Shown one piece after another: positions 49,577-58,589 of a DNA stretch of 64,000 nt (positions within the stretch are counted from its first letter, which is position 1; each line of letters starts with the position of its first letter). The DNA is from [Clostridium] scindens ATCC 35704 (GTDB lineage Bacteria; Bacillota; Clostridia; Lachnospirales; Lachnospiraceae). A program made the position numbers and the translations under genes. The DNA is taken from the NCBI RefSeq assembly GCF_004295125.1, contig NZ_CP036170.1, positions 1,228,501 to 1,292,500 of the forward strand. Direction: 5' to 3'. Under the pieces are notes generated by a model. That model was not told the origin of the DNA. It saw only the letters and a list, made by a program, of their open reading frames with translations, and made no database searches.

Positions 49577-51619
49577 ATGAAGGAACAAGCTTTGTTTTGT
49601 GATGGAACTGCCAGTTATGTCAACCCGCCGCAGCCGGCGGAGAATGAAACAATAACGCTGCGCTTTCGCACGGCAAAAGATGATGTAGATCGGGTGCGTC
49701 TCATGACGGGCGTCGGCGGATATGATATGAAGAAGGAAAGCAGCAGCGGCGAATTCGACTACTATACGATCAACTGGCGTTTGAATGAGGAGCCTTTCCG
49801 GTATTGCTTTGAAATCCAGGATGGTGACGAGCTTTGTTATTACAACAAGTGCGGCACGTCAAAAGAAATCGTTGCATTTTATGAATTTGTCATTGTACCG
49901 GGATTTTCTACGCCGGATTGGGCAAAAGGGGCGGTAATGTATCAGATTTTTACAGACCGGTTCTATAATGGCGATAAGACCAATGATGTTGAGTCCAGGG
50001 AGTATTTTTATATAGGAGATTACAGCAGGAAGGTAACAGACTGGAATAAATATCCGGATAAGATGGGAGTACGAGAGTTCTATGGCGGGGATTTGCAGGG
50101 AGTGATCGATAAACTGGATTACCTGCAGGATCTGGGCGTGGAAGTCCTGTACTTCAATCCATTGTTTGTCTCGCCTTCCAACCACAAATACGATATTCAG
50201 GATTATGATTATATAGACCCGCATTATGGGGTGATCGTGGAAGATGGGGGAGAAGTCCTGGCAGAAGGCGTGACGGAGAATCGGCTTGCTGCGAAGTACC
50301 AGAAAAGAACGACGGATATTAAGAATCTGGAAGCCAGCAATCAGTTGTTCATCAAGCTGGTAGAAGAACTTCACAGGCGAGGCATGAGAATCATTCTTGA
50401 CGGCGTGTTCAACCATTGCGGCTCATTTAATAAATGGATGGACAGGGAACGCATTTATGAAAATCAGGAGGATTATGAGCCAGGAGCATTTATTTCCCCA
50501 GACAGTCCTTACAGAAGTTATTTCAGATTCTTTAAGGAGGAGCCGGGAAATTGGCCGTACAATTCTAACTATGACGGCTGGTGGGGGCATGATACGCTTC
50601 CAAAATTGAACTATGAAGATTCCATGAAACTGGAGAATTATATATTATATATTGGAAGGAAATGGGTATCCCCGCCGTATAATGTAGATGGATGGCGTCT
50701 GGATGTAGCAGCGGATCTGGGGCGAAGCAATGAGTACAACCATCAGTTCTGGAAGAAATTCCGCGAGGCGGTCAAGGATGCCAATCCAGAGGCGATTATT
50801 CTTGCCGAGCATTACGGAGATCCCAGCGACTGGCTTCAGGGCGATGAGTGGGATACGGTCATGAACTATGACGCCTTTATGGAGCCTGTAACATGGTTCC
50901 TTACAGGGATGGAGAAGCACAGTGATGAAGCAAGAGAAGAACTGCGGGGCAATGCGGATAACTTTGTGGGCTCTATCTCCCATCATATGTCTAATATGCT
51001 GACGCCATCCTTGCAGGTGGCGATGAACGAATTATCGAACCACGATCATTCGCGGTTCCTGACCCGTACCAATCACATGGTTGGAAGGGTAGAGCACCTG
51101 GGGCCGAAGGCCGCGGAAGAATATGTGAATGAGGCGATCATGCGGGAAGCTGTTGCGATACAGATGACGTGGGTAGGGGCGCCGACCATCTATTATGGAG
51201 ATGAAGCGGGCGTGTGCGGATTCACAGATCCGGATAACAGGCGGACATATCCCTGGGGACATGAGAATCAGGAACTGCTGAATTTCCATAAGGAGATGAT
51301 ACGGATACACAAGGAACATCCGGCGCTTCGTACAGGATCCCTTAATATACTGAGCTGGGATGAAAATGTGCTGGCATATGGCCGTTTCCTGGGTGAGGAC
51401 CGTATTGTGGCAATTATTAATAACCGGAGCGAGCTTACAGAGGTCACGGTTCCGGTATGGCGGGTGGAAGTGCCAATAAAATGCCGGATGAAAAGGCTGA
51501 TCTATTCCTATTCAGACGGCTATACGATAGAAGATGAAGAATATCTGGTTGACGAAGGGGAAGTCGTTGTAAATATGGGGGCGCATTCTGCGCTTATACT
51601 GGGAATGAAAGAAGCTTGA
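49577..51619 (+). CDS. GH13 family glycoside hydrolase (neopullulanase/cyclomaltodextrinase-like)
   Basis: This 680-residue enzyme starts with an immunoglobulin-like N domain (residues 1-115) of the CBM34-like kind found in maltogenic amylases. The GH13 barrel follows: MYQIFTDRFYNGDKTND, LYFNPLFVSPSNHKYDIQDY, GVFNHCG, nucleophile Asp in DGWRLDVAADLG, acid Glu in IILAEHYGDP and the third Asp in LSNHDHSRF. A C-terminal beta domain ends the protein. No signal peptide is visible, so it acts inside the cell on maltodextrins or glycogen-derived glucans. It follows ftsH by 34 bp. Confidence 0.92.
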   Translation: MKEQALFCDGTASYVNPPQPAENETITLRFRTAKDDVDRVRLMTGVGGYDMKKESSSGEFDYYTINWRLNEEPFRYCFEIQDGDELCYYNKCGTSKEIVAFYEFVIVPGFSTPDWAKGAVMYQIFTDRFYNGDKTNDVESREYFYIGDYSRKVTDWNKYPDKMGVREFYGGDLQGVIDKLDYLQDLGVEVLYFNPLFVSPSNHKYDIQDYDYIDPHYGVIVEDGGEVLAEGVTENRLAAKYQKRTTDIKNLEASNQLFIKLVEELHRRGMRIILDGVFNHCGSFNKWMDRERIYENQEDYEPGAFISPDSPYRSYFRFFKEEPGNWPYNSNYDGWWGHDTLPKLNYEDSMKLENYILYIGRKWVSPPYNVDGWRLDVAADLGRSNEYNHQFWKKFREAVKDANPEAIILAEHYGDPSDWLQGDEWDTVMNYDAFMEPVTWFLTGMEKHSDEAREELRGNADNFVGSISHHMSNMLTPSLQVAMNELSNHDHSRFLTRTNHMVGRVEHLGPKAAEEYVNEAIMREAVAIQMTWVGAPTIYYGDEAGVCGFTDPDNRRTYPWGHENQELLNFHKEMIRIHKEHPALRTGSLNILSWDENVLAYGRFLGEDRIVAIINNRSELTEVTVPVWRVEVPIKCRMKRLIYSYSDGYTIEDEEYLVDEGEVVVNMGAHSALILGMKEA

Positions 51620-51640
51620 GGCTCATTAAAATATCATGGA

Positions 51641-51678
51641 AGAAGATTATGGAAAATATTACCATAATCTTCTTTTGC
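51641..51678 (+). terminator. Terminator after GH13 gene
   Basis: AGAAGATTATGG (51641-51652) is perfectly complementary to CCATAATCTTCT (51662-51673), followed by TTTTGC. Confidence 0.88.
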
Positions 51679-51718
51679 TTTTATCGGTTATCATAGATGA
51701 AAAGGCAAGGAGGAGGAA

Positions 51719-52333
51719 ATGGGTAAAAAAACATATGGTTATGTGCGGGTATCCAGCAGGGATCAGAATATAGACCGGCAGATTGCGGCAATGGAGAAGA
51801 TTCCCATCCGCAAGGAGGACATCTACATAGACAGGCAGTCGGGCAAAGACTTTGACAGGCCCAGCTACCGCCGGCTCTTGAATCGCTTAAGGCCCGGGGA
51901 TACCTTGTTCGTGAAATCAATTGACAGACTGGGAAGAAATTATGATGAGATTATTGAGCAGTGGAGGACACTTACAAAAGCGAAGGACGTGGATATCGTA
52001 GTGATTGATTTTCCGCTGCTGGACACCAGGAACCATGTGAACGGGCTGACTGGCAAATTCATATCGGATCTGGTGCTCCAGATCATGTCCTATGTAGCCC
52101 AGATTGAAAGGGAGAATATCCGGCAGAGGCAGGCGGAGGGAATTGCGGTTGCAAAATTAAAAGGGGTGGCATTTGGAAGGCCGAGGAAAGAGATACCGGA
52201 AGAATTCCCGGATGTGGTGAAACTTTGGGAGAATAATCAAATCAGCATGAGGGAGGCGGCAAGGAGGCTGGGAACAAGCCATAGCATGTTTGCAAAATGG
52301 ATTTCCCAATGCCAGGATAAAAATAAATGTTAA
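51719..52333 (+). CDS. Serine recombinase (resolvase/invertase family)
   Basis: This 204-residue small serine recombinase has the catalytic domain YGYVRVSSRDQNIDRQI (nucleophile Ser in VSS), RPGDTLFVKSIDRLGRN with the conserved SxDRLGR, and the long E-helix. A C-terminal helix-turn-helix follows (ISMREAARRLGTSHSMFAKWI). It resembles Tn552/Tn917-type resolvases and invertases. No transposase or obvious inverted repeats accompany it in the adjacent sequence, so it is solitary. Ribosome site AAGGAGGA. It could act on a distant invertible site or be a domesticated leftover. Confidence 0.9.
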   Translation: MGKKTYGYVRVSSRDQNIDRQIAAMEKIPIRKEDIYIDRQSGKDFDRPSYRRLLNRLRPGDTLFVKSIDRLGRNYDEIIEQWRTLTKAKDVDIVVIDFPLLDTRNHVNGLTGKFISDLVLQIMSYVAQIERENIRQRQAEGIAVAKLKGVAFGRPRKEIPEEFPDVVKLWENNQISMREAARRLGTSHSMFAKWISQCQDKNKC

Positions 52334-52437
52334 AATTTGGCAGATTATGTAGACTTTTACATCCATTGTTTTTGGAGGTCTAATGCCTCTCTTGTTACTT
52401 ATATATATACAAACTGCTATTAAAAATATAACATTAG

Positions 52438-52471
52438 TGGATTAAAAAGTCTGATTTTTAGTCCATTTTTT
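52438..52471 (+). terminator. Terminator after the recombinase gene
   Basis: TGGATTAAAAA (52438-52448) pairs with TTTTTAGTCCA (52455-52465), with one G-T, followed by a T-run. The sequence between recombinase stop and this hairpin is AT-rich, with no gene seen. Confidence 0.7.
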
Positions 52472-52496
52472 GTTGGATAATGGGATGAGGATAAAT

Positions 52497-52751
52497 ATGT
52501 CGCCAAAAAGAAAGAACATAGAATTAATTGAATTATTGGCAGAACAGGCAGGCTGCACGTACCTGTCGGATTTGCGGCTTGAGGACTACCGTTGCAGGCT
52601 GGAAGGCTGTCTCCAGAAGATGGATATAGAACGCTATGGAGAGGAAGAGTGGGCGGAAGCGGCCAATTACCTGACAGGCACTCCCAAAGAAGAAATTGCT
52701 ACGAAGGTTCAGGCAAGGCGATTGATTCTTGAAAAATGCAGGAAAGAATAA
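52497..52751 (+). CDS. Unidentified small acidic protein
   Basis: From ATG 52497, 6 nt after GAGGA, this frame encodes 84 residues (MSPKRKNIELIELLAEQAG...). It is predicted helical and soluble, with no membrane segment and two cysteines. YLSDLRLEDYRCRLEGCLQKMDIERYGEEEW looks structured, and the coding appearance (no rare run, plausible third-base bias) is good. I do not recognise a family. It lies between the recombinase and map. Part of the recombinase terminator overlaps its upstream region, so it may have its own promoter. Confidence 0.6.
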   Translation: MSPKRKNIELIELLAEQAGCTYLSDLRLEDYRCRLEGCLQKMDIERYGEEEWAEAANYLTGTPKEEIATKVQARRLILEKCRKE

Positions 52752-52800
52752 AGAAGAACTGAAGGCGGATAAGAATACACGCTCCAGTTCTTCTTTTTAT
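52751..52800. terminator. Bidirectional terminator before map
   Basis: AAGAAGAACTG (52751-52761) pairs with CAGTTCTTCTT (52785-52795), followed by TTTATTTT. The small protein gene and map converge here; the hairpin overlaps both gene ends. Confidence 0.88.
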
Positions 52801-53606
52801 TTTGTCATAACCTCGACACCGTTCTCGGTAATCAATACCATATACTCTATCTGCGCGGACAGCCCGTCGTCGATGGTGTAGACGGTCCAGCCATTTCCCT
52901 CGTCAATATAGAATTCAGGGCTTCCTTCGTTGATCATGGGCTCGATGGTAAACATCATGCCCGGCACGAGGACCATTTCACTGCCCTTGGGGGTCACATA
53001 GCTGACATAAGGATCTTCATGGAATTCCAGGCCGATTCCATGGCCGCCGATATCTTCCACGACAGAAAAGCCATTCTGCCTGGCATGGGTATTGATGGCA
53101 TAAGCGATATCTCCCAAATGTCCCCATGGCTTTGCCGCCTTTAAGCCAAGTTCCACGCATTCTTTGGTGACTCTGACGAGCTTCTCAGCCTCAGGGGATA
53201 TCTGTCCGATTGTAAACATCCGGGATGCGTCCGAATAATAGCCATTCAGAATAGTGGATACATCCACATTAATGATGTCGCCCTCCTTCAGGATCTCGTT
53301 TTCATCGGGGATTCCATGGCATATGACATTGTTGACGGATGTACATACGCTTTTGGGGAATCCCTGATAATTAAGGGGCGCCGGGATACCACCGTGCTGA
53401 GTGGTATAGTCGTATACCAGCCGGTCAATCTCTTCCGTACTCATGCCTTTACGGATATGGGCGGCAACATGGTCCAGGACGGCAGTATTCAAGTCCGCGC
53501 TTTCCTGGATTGCCTTAATCTGCTCCGGCGTCTTAAGCAAAGAGCGATCCGGCACAATCTGTCCCTTTGCGGCCAAGGTCCATAGTTTTACGTCTAGTTT
53601 ATCCAC
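52797..53606 (-). CDS. map: Type I methionine aminopeptidase
   Basis: This 269-residue enzyme removes N-terminal Met from new proteins. The M24 motifs and metal ligands are visible: NNVICHGIP, INVDVSTILNGYYSDASRMF (two Asp ligands), GGHGIGLEFHEDPYV (His ligand), MMFTIEPMI (Glu) and LSAQIEYMVLITENGVEV (last Glu). In the last motif the usual H/T after the Glu is Tyr. It starts at GTG 53606 with a GGTAGG-like ribosome site. A roughly 30-residue N-terminal extension (KLWTLAAKGQIVPDRSLLKT) carries no zinc motif. Confidence 0.93.
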   Translation of the reverse strand: MDKLDVKLWTLAAKGQIVPDRSLLKTPEQIKAIQESADLNTAVLDHVAAHIRKGMSTEEIDRLVYDYTTQHGGIPAPLNYQGFPKSVCTSVNNVICHGIPDENEILKEGDIINVDVSTILNGYYSDASRMFTIGQISPEAEKLVRVTKECVELGLKAAKPWGHLGDIAYAINTHARQNGFSVVEDIGGHGIGLEFHEDPYVSYVTPKGSEMVLVPGMMFTIEPMINEGSPEFYIDEGNGWTVYTIDDGLSAQIEYMVLITENGVEVMTK

Positions 53607-53645
53607 AATATTACCTACCTTCTTATAAAAATATCCATATGTTTC

Positions 53646-53654
53646 ATTATATCA
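53646..53654 (-). promoter_or_regulatory. Extended -10 promoter for map
   Basis: On the minus strand TGATATAAT forms an extended -10 (TGnTATAAT) about 40 bp before the map start. No good -35 is needed or seen. Confidence 0.5.
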
Positions 53655-53669
53655 TCCCTGTCAATGGGG

Positions 53670-53698
53670 TTGTTTGTTAATTGAAAATAAGTTATAAT
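53670..53698 (+). promoter_or_regulatory. Promoter for pfk
   Basis: TTGTTT (53670-53675), a 17-bp spacer and TATAAT (53693-53698) lie about 80 bp before the phosphofructokinase start. It is divergent from and about 20 bp away from the map -10. Confidence 0.6.
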
Positions 53699-53780
53699 TT
53701 TATTATATTATGTGCTAAATGCGGGCATGAATATAAGTTTAAAATATAGGAAAATATTTGGTCGTGAAAGGAGCGGACGT

Positions 53781-54857
53781 ATGTTAAGAATAGGAATGCT
53801 TACAAGCGGAGGAGACTGCCAGGCGCTGAATGCGGCGATGCGCGGCGTAGTAAAAGGAATCTGCTCTAAAAGAGATGATGTGGAAATCTACGGATTTCAG
53901 GAGGGGTATAAAGGACTGATCTATTCGAATTTCAAGATGCTGACTTCCAGGGACTTCTCCGGGATATTGACGATTGGCGGGACGATTCTTGGGACATCCA
54001 GGCAGCCATTCAAGCTGATGCGCGTTCCGGATGAGAATGGCCTTGATAAGGTGGAGGCGATGAAGCATACGTACCACAAGCTGAATCTGGACTGCCTCGT
54101 AGTCCTGGGAGGTAATGGAACGCATAAGACTGCGAATATGCTCAGAGAGGAAGGCCTGAATGTCATCACGCTTCCGAAGACGATTGACAATGACTTATGG
54201 GGGACGGATATGACCTTTGGGTTCCAGAGCGCGGTGGATATCGCGACGGATACTATTGACAGGATCCATACGACAGCCACATCCCACAGCCGGGTATTCA
54301 TCATCGAGGTTATGGGGCACAAGGTTGGCTGGGTAACGCTTCATGCGGGAATTGCAGGAGGCGCGGACATTATATTGCTGCCGGAGATTCCATACGATAT
54401 TGATGTGGTGGTGGAAGCAATTAACAAGCGCAAGGCCGCAGGAAAGAAGTTTACGATAATCGCAGTGGCCGAGGGAGCAATATCCAGGGAAGACGCGAAG
54501 CTTTCCAAGAAGGAACTGAAGGAAAAGAAGGCGAAGCAGAAATATCCTTCGGTTGCCTATGAGATATCTGAAAGGATCCAGAAGAAGACAGACCAGGAGG
54601 TACGCATTACGGTTCCTGGCCATACGCAGCGCGGCGGCTCGCCCTGCGCGTATGACAGGGTTCTGGCCACGAGGCTTGGAGCGGCAGCTGCGGAAGCCAT
54701 ACTGGATGGAGACTTTGGCTGCATGGTGGCTGTAAAGAACAGGGATATTGTCCGCGTTCCGCTCAGCGAAGTGGCAGGTAAATTAAAATACGTGGATCCG
54801 GAATCTGATATTGTCAGGGAAGCCAAGATGACAGGAATCAGTTTTGGAGACAAATAA
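53781..54857 (+). CDS. pfkA: 6-phosphofructokinase with mixed phosphate-donor signature
   Basis: From ATG 53781 (ribosome site AAAGGAG) this is a 358-residue PfkA-family enzyme: GMLTSGGDCQALNAAMRGV, LVVLGGNGTHKTANML, LPKTIDNDLWGTDMTFGF, VMGHKVGWVTLHAGIAGGADIILLPE and TVPGHTQRGGSPCAYDRVLATRLG. At the donor-determining positions it has Gly in GGNGT (ATP-type, rather than GGDD of PPi enzymes) but Lys in PKTIDND (as in PPi-dependent and group III ATP enzymes). So the donor is ATP most likely, with PPi possible. It catalyses the committed step of glycolysis. Confidence 0.92.
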   Translation: MLRIGMLTSGGDCQALNAAMRGVVKGICSKRDDVEIYGFQEGYKGLIYSNFKMLTSRDFSGILTIGGTILGTSRQPFKLMRVPDENGLDKVEAMKHTYHKLNLDCLVVLGGNGTHKTANMLREEGLNVITLPKTIDNDLWGTDMTFGFQSAVDIATDTIDRIHTTATSHSRVFIIEVMGHKVGWVTLHAGIAGGADIILLPEIPYDIDVVVEAINKRKAAGKKFTIIAVAEGAISREDAKLSKKELKEKKAKQKYPSVAYEISERIQKKTDQEVRITVPGHTQRGGSPCAYDRVLATRLGAAAAEAILDGDFGCMVAVKNRDIVRVPLSEVAGKLKYVDPESDIVREAKMTGISFGDK

Positions 54858-54878
54858 AGCAGACAGGGAGTGTAAGAA

Positions 54879-56450
54879 ATGTCATATACGGCATTGTACC
54901 GGAAGTTCCGTCCTGACGAATTTGAAGACGTAAAAGGTCAGGACGCCATAGTAAAGACATTGAAAAACCAGATAAAAGCAGAACGGATCGGACATGCGTA
55001 TCTGTTCTGCGGGACAAGGGGAACTGGAAAGACGACTGTGGCAAAGATATTTGCGAAAGCGGTAAACTGCGAGCATCCGGTAGATGGAAGCCCATGCGGG
55101 GAATGCGCCATGTGCAGATCGATCGCCGCGGGCACGTCTATGAATGTGATAGAGATTGATGCCGCGTCCAACAACGGCGTGGACAATATCCGCGAGATCC
55201 GCGAGGAGGTGGCGTACCGGCCTACAGAAGGAAGGTACAAAGTCTATATTATAGATGAGGTCCATATGCTTTCTATAGGAGCATTCAATGCGCTGCTGAA
55301 AACATTGGAAGAGCCCCCGGAATATGTGATATTTATTCTGGCCACAACGGAAGCCCATAAGATACCCATTACGATTTTAAGCCGATGCCAGCGGTATGAT
55401 TTCAAGAGAATATCGATTGAGACCATATCCGACAGGCTCCGGGAATTGGTTGACAAGGAGGGGTGGGAGGTGGAGGAAAAGGCCGTGCGCTATATTGCGA
55501 AGATGGCGGATGGCTCCATGAGAGACTCCTTAAGCCTGCTGGATCAATGCGTTGCCTTCTACATTGGTGAGAAACTGACCTATGATCATGTGCTTGAAGT
55601 GCTGGGAGCTGTGGATACGGAGACATTCAGCAGGCTGCTTCGGGAACTGCTTTCCATGGATGTGCATAAGGTAATAGTGACGGTAGAAGAACTGGTGATG
55701 CAGGGGAGGGAACTGTCCCAGCTGGCATCGGATTTCACCTGGTATCTGCGCAACCTGCTCCTTGTAAAAAGTTCTGACAATATGGAAGATGTGCTGGACG
55801 TGTCCACGGAAAATCTGACCCAGTTAAAAGAAGAGGCCCAGATGATTGACAATGACACGCTAATCCGGTATATTAGAATTTTCTCGGACCTTACCAATCA
55901 GTTAAAATACGCCACCCAGAAAAGGGTACTGCTGGAGGTTACGCTGATAAAGTTATGCCGGCCGGCCATGGATCAGAATCAGGATGCGCTTCTTGACCGG
56001 ATCAGGCTGATTGAAAAACAGTTAGAAGAAGGACTTTTAGACAGCGCTGTAAGGGAAAAGGTAGTCTATGTCAACTCGGATGGCCCCGCAGAACAGAAAG
56101 AGAAGCCAAGGCCCGAACTGCCCAAGGCGCTAAACGAAGATGTAAAGGCAGTGGCCCAGGACTTCCGCACCATTGCAAATGACGCATCGCCGCTTCTTCG
56201 AACGTATTTGAAGAAAGCCAGGCTAAGCCCGGGAGAGGGCAGCCGCCTGCTCATCGTACTTCCGGACGAAGTAAGCGCCGCTGCGGTGGGGACTGCGGAG
56301 CATAAAGAAGAGATAGAGAGGCTCATTGAAGAAAAGATAGGAAAACAGGTCGATATAGAAGTCCGGCAGCTGGAAGAAGGCCGAAGGTTTGAGGATAGTT
56401 TCGTGGATCTTGAGAATTTGATCCATATGGAAATAACAGTAGAAGATTAG
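54879..56450 (+). CDS. dnaX: DNA polymerase III gamma/tau subunit
   Basis: This clamp-loader ATPase has 523 residues: LYRKFRPDEFEDVKGQ, Walker A CGTRGTGKTTVAKIFA, zinc module CEHPVDGSPCGECAMC, YIIDEVHMLSIGAFNALLKTLEEPPEYVIFILATTE and the sensor/arginine-finger LSRCQRYDFKR. The C-terminal tau part is short and ends in an acidic tail. No obvious frameshift slip site was noticed. It is followed by ybaB and recR, the usual bacterial order. Confidence 0.96.
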   Translation: MSYTALYRKFRPDEFEDVKGQDAIVKTLKNQIKAERIGHAYLFCGTRGTGKTTVAKIFAKAVNCEHPVDGSPCGECAMCRSIAAGTSMNVIEIDAASNNGVDNIREIREEVAYRPTEGRYKVYIIDEVHMLSIGAFNALLKTLEEPPEYVIFILATTEAHKIPITILSRCQRYDFKRISIETISDRLRELVDKEGWEVEEKAVRYIAKMADGSMRDSLSLLDQCVAFYIGEKLTYDHVLEVLGAVDTETFSRLLRELLSMDVHKVIVTVEELVMQGRELSQLASDFTWYLRNLLLVKSSDNMEDVLDVSTENLTQLKEEAQMIDNDTLIRYIRIFSDLTNQLKYATQKRVLLEVTLIKLCRPAMDQNQDALLDRIRLIEKQLEEGLLDSAVREKVVYVNSDGPAEQKEKPRPELPKALNEDVKAVAQDFRTIANDASPLLRTYLKKARLSPGEGSRLLIVLPDEVSAAAVGTAEHKEEIERLIEEKIGKQVDIEVRQLEEGRRFEDSFVDLENLIHMEITVED

Positions 56451-56462
56451 GAGGATATGAAG

Positions 56463-56816
56463 ATGGCAAAACGTGGAGGATTTCCGGGAGGAGGAATGCC
56501 TGGGAATATGGCAAATCTGATGAAGCAGGCACAGAAGATGCAGCGTCAGATGGAAGAACAGGCAAAAGAAATGGAGACAAAGGAGTTTACTGCCACTGCC
56601 GGAGGCGGGGCAGTAGAAGTAACGGTATCAGGAACGAAGAAGGTATTGAAGGTCAAGCTGGACGAGGAAGCCGTAGATCCGGATGACGTGGAGATGCTGG
56701 AGGATCTGATCGTTGCGGCGGTGAATGAGGCGATGGATAAGGTGGATGAAGTGTCCGCGTCAGCCATGTCCAAGTTCACAGGCGGCATGGGCGGACAGAT
56801 GCCTGGATTGTTCTAG
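56463..56816 (+). CDS. YbaB/EbfC-family nucleoid-associated protein
   Basis: From ATG 56463 (7 nt after GGAGG; the ATG at 56457 is too close) it encodes 117 residues. A Gly-rich N terminus ([16 protein letters not shown]), a helical [21 protein letters not shown], the beta strands [29 protein letters not shown], a dimer helix and a Met/Gly-rich end follow. The family binds DNA as a dimer and may help dnaX-recR region functions. Size is typical (100-115 aa). Confidence 0.95.
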   Translation: MAKRGGFPGGGMPGNMANLMKQAQKMQRQMEEQAKEMETKEFTATAGGGAVEVTVSGTKKVLKVKLDEEAVDPDDVEMLEDLIVAAVNEAMDKVDEVSASAMSKFTGGMGGQMPGLF

Positions 56817-56831
56817 CAGGGAGCGTAAGAA

Positions 56832-57428
56832 ATGGATTATTACAGTAGCCAGATGAGCAAGTTAATTGAAGAATTGTCATGCCTCCCGGGCATAGGTTCA
56901 AAGTCAGCGGCAAGGCTGGCTTTTCACTTGATACACATGCCCCTGGATGACGTAAAAAGGCTGGCGTCCACGATGGTCGAGGCGCGGGAGAATGTCAGAT
57001 ACTGCGCGCAGTGCTATACGCTGACGGATCAAGAACTTTGCCCGATCTGCAGTAACAGCAGCAGAGATCACAAGACGATCATGGTAGTAGAGAACACCAG
57101 AGACCTGGCAGCATATGAAAAGACAGGGAAATACAACGGCGTGTACCATGTTCTGCATGGGGCGATCTCGCCAATGCTTGGCATTGGGCCGGAGGATATC
57201 AAATTAAAAGAACTGATCGAGCGCTTGCAGGGGGACGTGGATGAGGTGATCATCGCCACGAATTCCAGCTTGGAAGGGGAGACTACGGCTATGTATATCA
57301 GCAAGCTGATCAAGCCTACAGGAATCAAGGTTAGTAGGATTGCCAGCGGCGTTCCGGTTGGAGGAGACTTGGAGTATATTGACGAAGTGACCCTTTTGAG
57401 GGCGCTGGAAGGCAGGACACAGTTGTAA
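56832..57428 (+). CDS. recR: Recombination mediator protein RecR
   Basis: This 198-residue protein is RecR: helix-hairpin-helix [21 protein letters not shown]4 zinc finger [16 protein letters not shown], Toprim domain [32 protein letters not shown] and the Walker-B-like [17 protein letters not shown] ending [24 protein letters not shown]. It loads RecA with RecO at gaps. It ends the dnaX operon. A G-rich hairpin (57437-57473) separates it from the repressor gene. Confidence 0.97.
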   Translation: MDYYSSQMSKLIEELSCLPGIGSKSAARLAFHLIHMPLDDVKRLASTMVEARENVRYCAQCYTLTDQELCPICSNSSRDHKTIMVVENTRDLAAYEKTGKYNGVYHVLHGAISPMLGIGPEDIKLKELIERLQGDVDEVIIATNSSLEGETTAMYISKLIKPTGIKVSRIASGVPVGGDLEYIDEVTLLRALEGRTQL

Positions 57429-57491
57429 ATGCAAAAGGGGGCGGGCAATTAATTGTGGATTGACCTGTCCCCGTTGAGGTGATAAGAGAGA

Positions 57492-58589
57492 ATGGGAAAG
57501 AAAAAAGTTACATCTACAGATATCGCGAGGGCCGCCGGAGTATCGCAATCTACCGTCTCCATGGTTCTGAACAAAAAGTACAATGTATCTTTTTCAAAAG
57601 AAACTGTGGAAAAAGTCGAGAATGCCGCGAAAGAATTAGGATATGTCCCTCCGAAGCGCAAGACGAAAAAAGGTGCCAGGCAGGAGAAACTTTTGGTGAT
57701 CTTTTGTTCCAACCTTACGAACCCTTATTATGTCATGCTGCTTCAGGGAATTGAGTCCAGGGCAAAAGAGCAGGGATTCGGCCTCTTTGTCTGCAATACC
57801 CAGAGAGATTTGAGAATGGAGGAGCGGTATCTTAAAATGATGTGGGAATTGCGTCCTCTGGGAATCATTTACACCTGCAACCCAAGCCACTGCTTTATGG
57901 ATCTGTTGAAAGAACTGTCTGAAAAGATTCCGGTGGCAGTCATTAACAACCAGAATGAGAAGATGAGTGTGGATGCAGTGGAACTGGACAACTCCAAACT
58001 AGGAAGAATTATGGCACGCCATCTTCTGGAACTTGGGCATCGGAAGGTGGCCTATATCGCGCCTCCTCTTACAGCCCGGCAGAAGCAGCGCTCCAAGCGC
58101 GTGGAAGGATTTCTGAAGGTATATGAGCAGGCCGGCCTCAGGGATCAGGTGATTATTAAGGCCGCGAGGGAAGAGTTCGATCAGGATGTGGCCCTTATTG
58201 ATTCGGAATATAAGATCGGCTATGATCTGACCCGCGAACTTTTGCAGGAGACCAGGGATATTACGGCGATTGCGGGACTTAACGACATGATCGCCTTTGG
58301 AATTATGGATGCGCTCCATGAGGCAAAGATAAAGGTTCCTGCTGATATGTCTGTTATGGGATGCGATAATACGCTGTTTGCCCGTATGCATAAGGTGGAA
58401 TTGACGACCATTGAGCATTTTGTCATATTTAAAGGACGGGACGCCTGCGATATCATTATGAAAAAGATAGCCTCCCACCACACCCAGTATTCAGAGACCC
58501 CTCCCATCAGCACTTATCATGTAGAGTATGAGCCAAAACTGATCGTGCGGGGGACGACCGCGTATGCCAAAGGGAAAAAGAAAAAATAA
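57492..58589 (+). CDS. LacI-family transcriptional regulator
   Basis: This 365-residue repressor has an N-terminal helix-turn-helix VTSTDIARAAGVSQSTVSMVLN (residues 6-27), a hinge with NAAKELGYVPPKRKTKK and a periplasmic-binding-like effector domain (LLVIFCSNLTNPYYVMLLQGIE, AVELDNSKLGRIMARHLLELGHRKVAYIAPP, AIAGLNDMIAFGIMDAL, MGCDNTLFARMHKVELTTIEH). It should sense a sugar or sugar phosphate. The transaldolase-transketolase operon lies directly downstream and is a plausible target (inference). The C terminus is lysine-rich. Confidence 0.92.
   Translation: MGKKKVTSTDIARAAGVSQSTVSMVLNKKYNVSFSKETVEKVENAAKELGYVPPKRKTKKGARQEKLLVIFCSNLTNPYYVMLLQGIESRAKEQGFGLFVCNTQRDLRMEERYLKMMWELRPLGIIYTCNPSHCFMDLLKELSEKIPVAVINNQNEKMSVDAVELDNSKLGRIMARHLLELGHRKVAYIAPPLTARQKQRSKRVEGFLKVYEQAGLRDQVIIKAAREEFDQDVALIDSEYKIGYDLTRELLQETRDITAIAGLNDMIAFGIMDALHEAKIKVPADMSVMGCDNTLFARMHKVELTTIEHFVIFKGRDACDIIMKKIASHHTQYSETPPISTYHVEYEPKLIVRGTTAYAKGKKKK

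Noticed and set aside
53646..53671. TTGACA just upstream of the map -10 as its -35
   Set aside because: The spacing to TATAAT is only 7 bp, so it cannot act as the -35 for that -10; the extended -10 is the better explanation.
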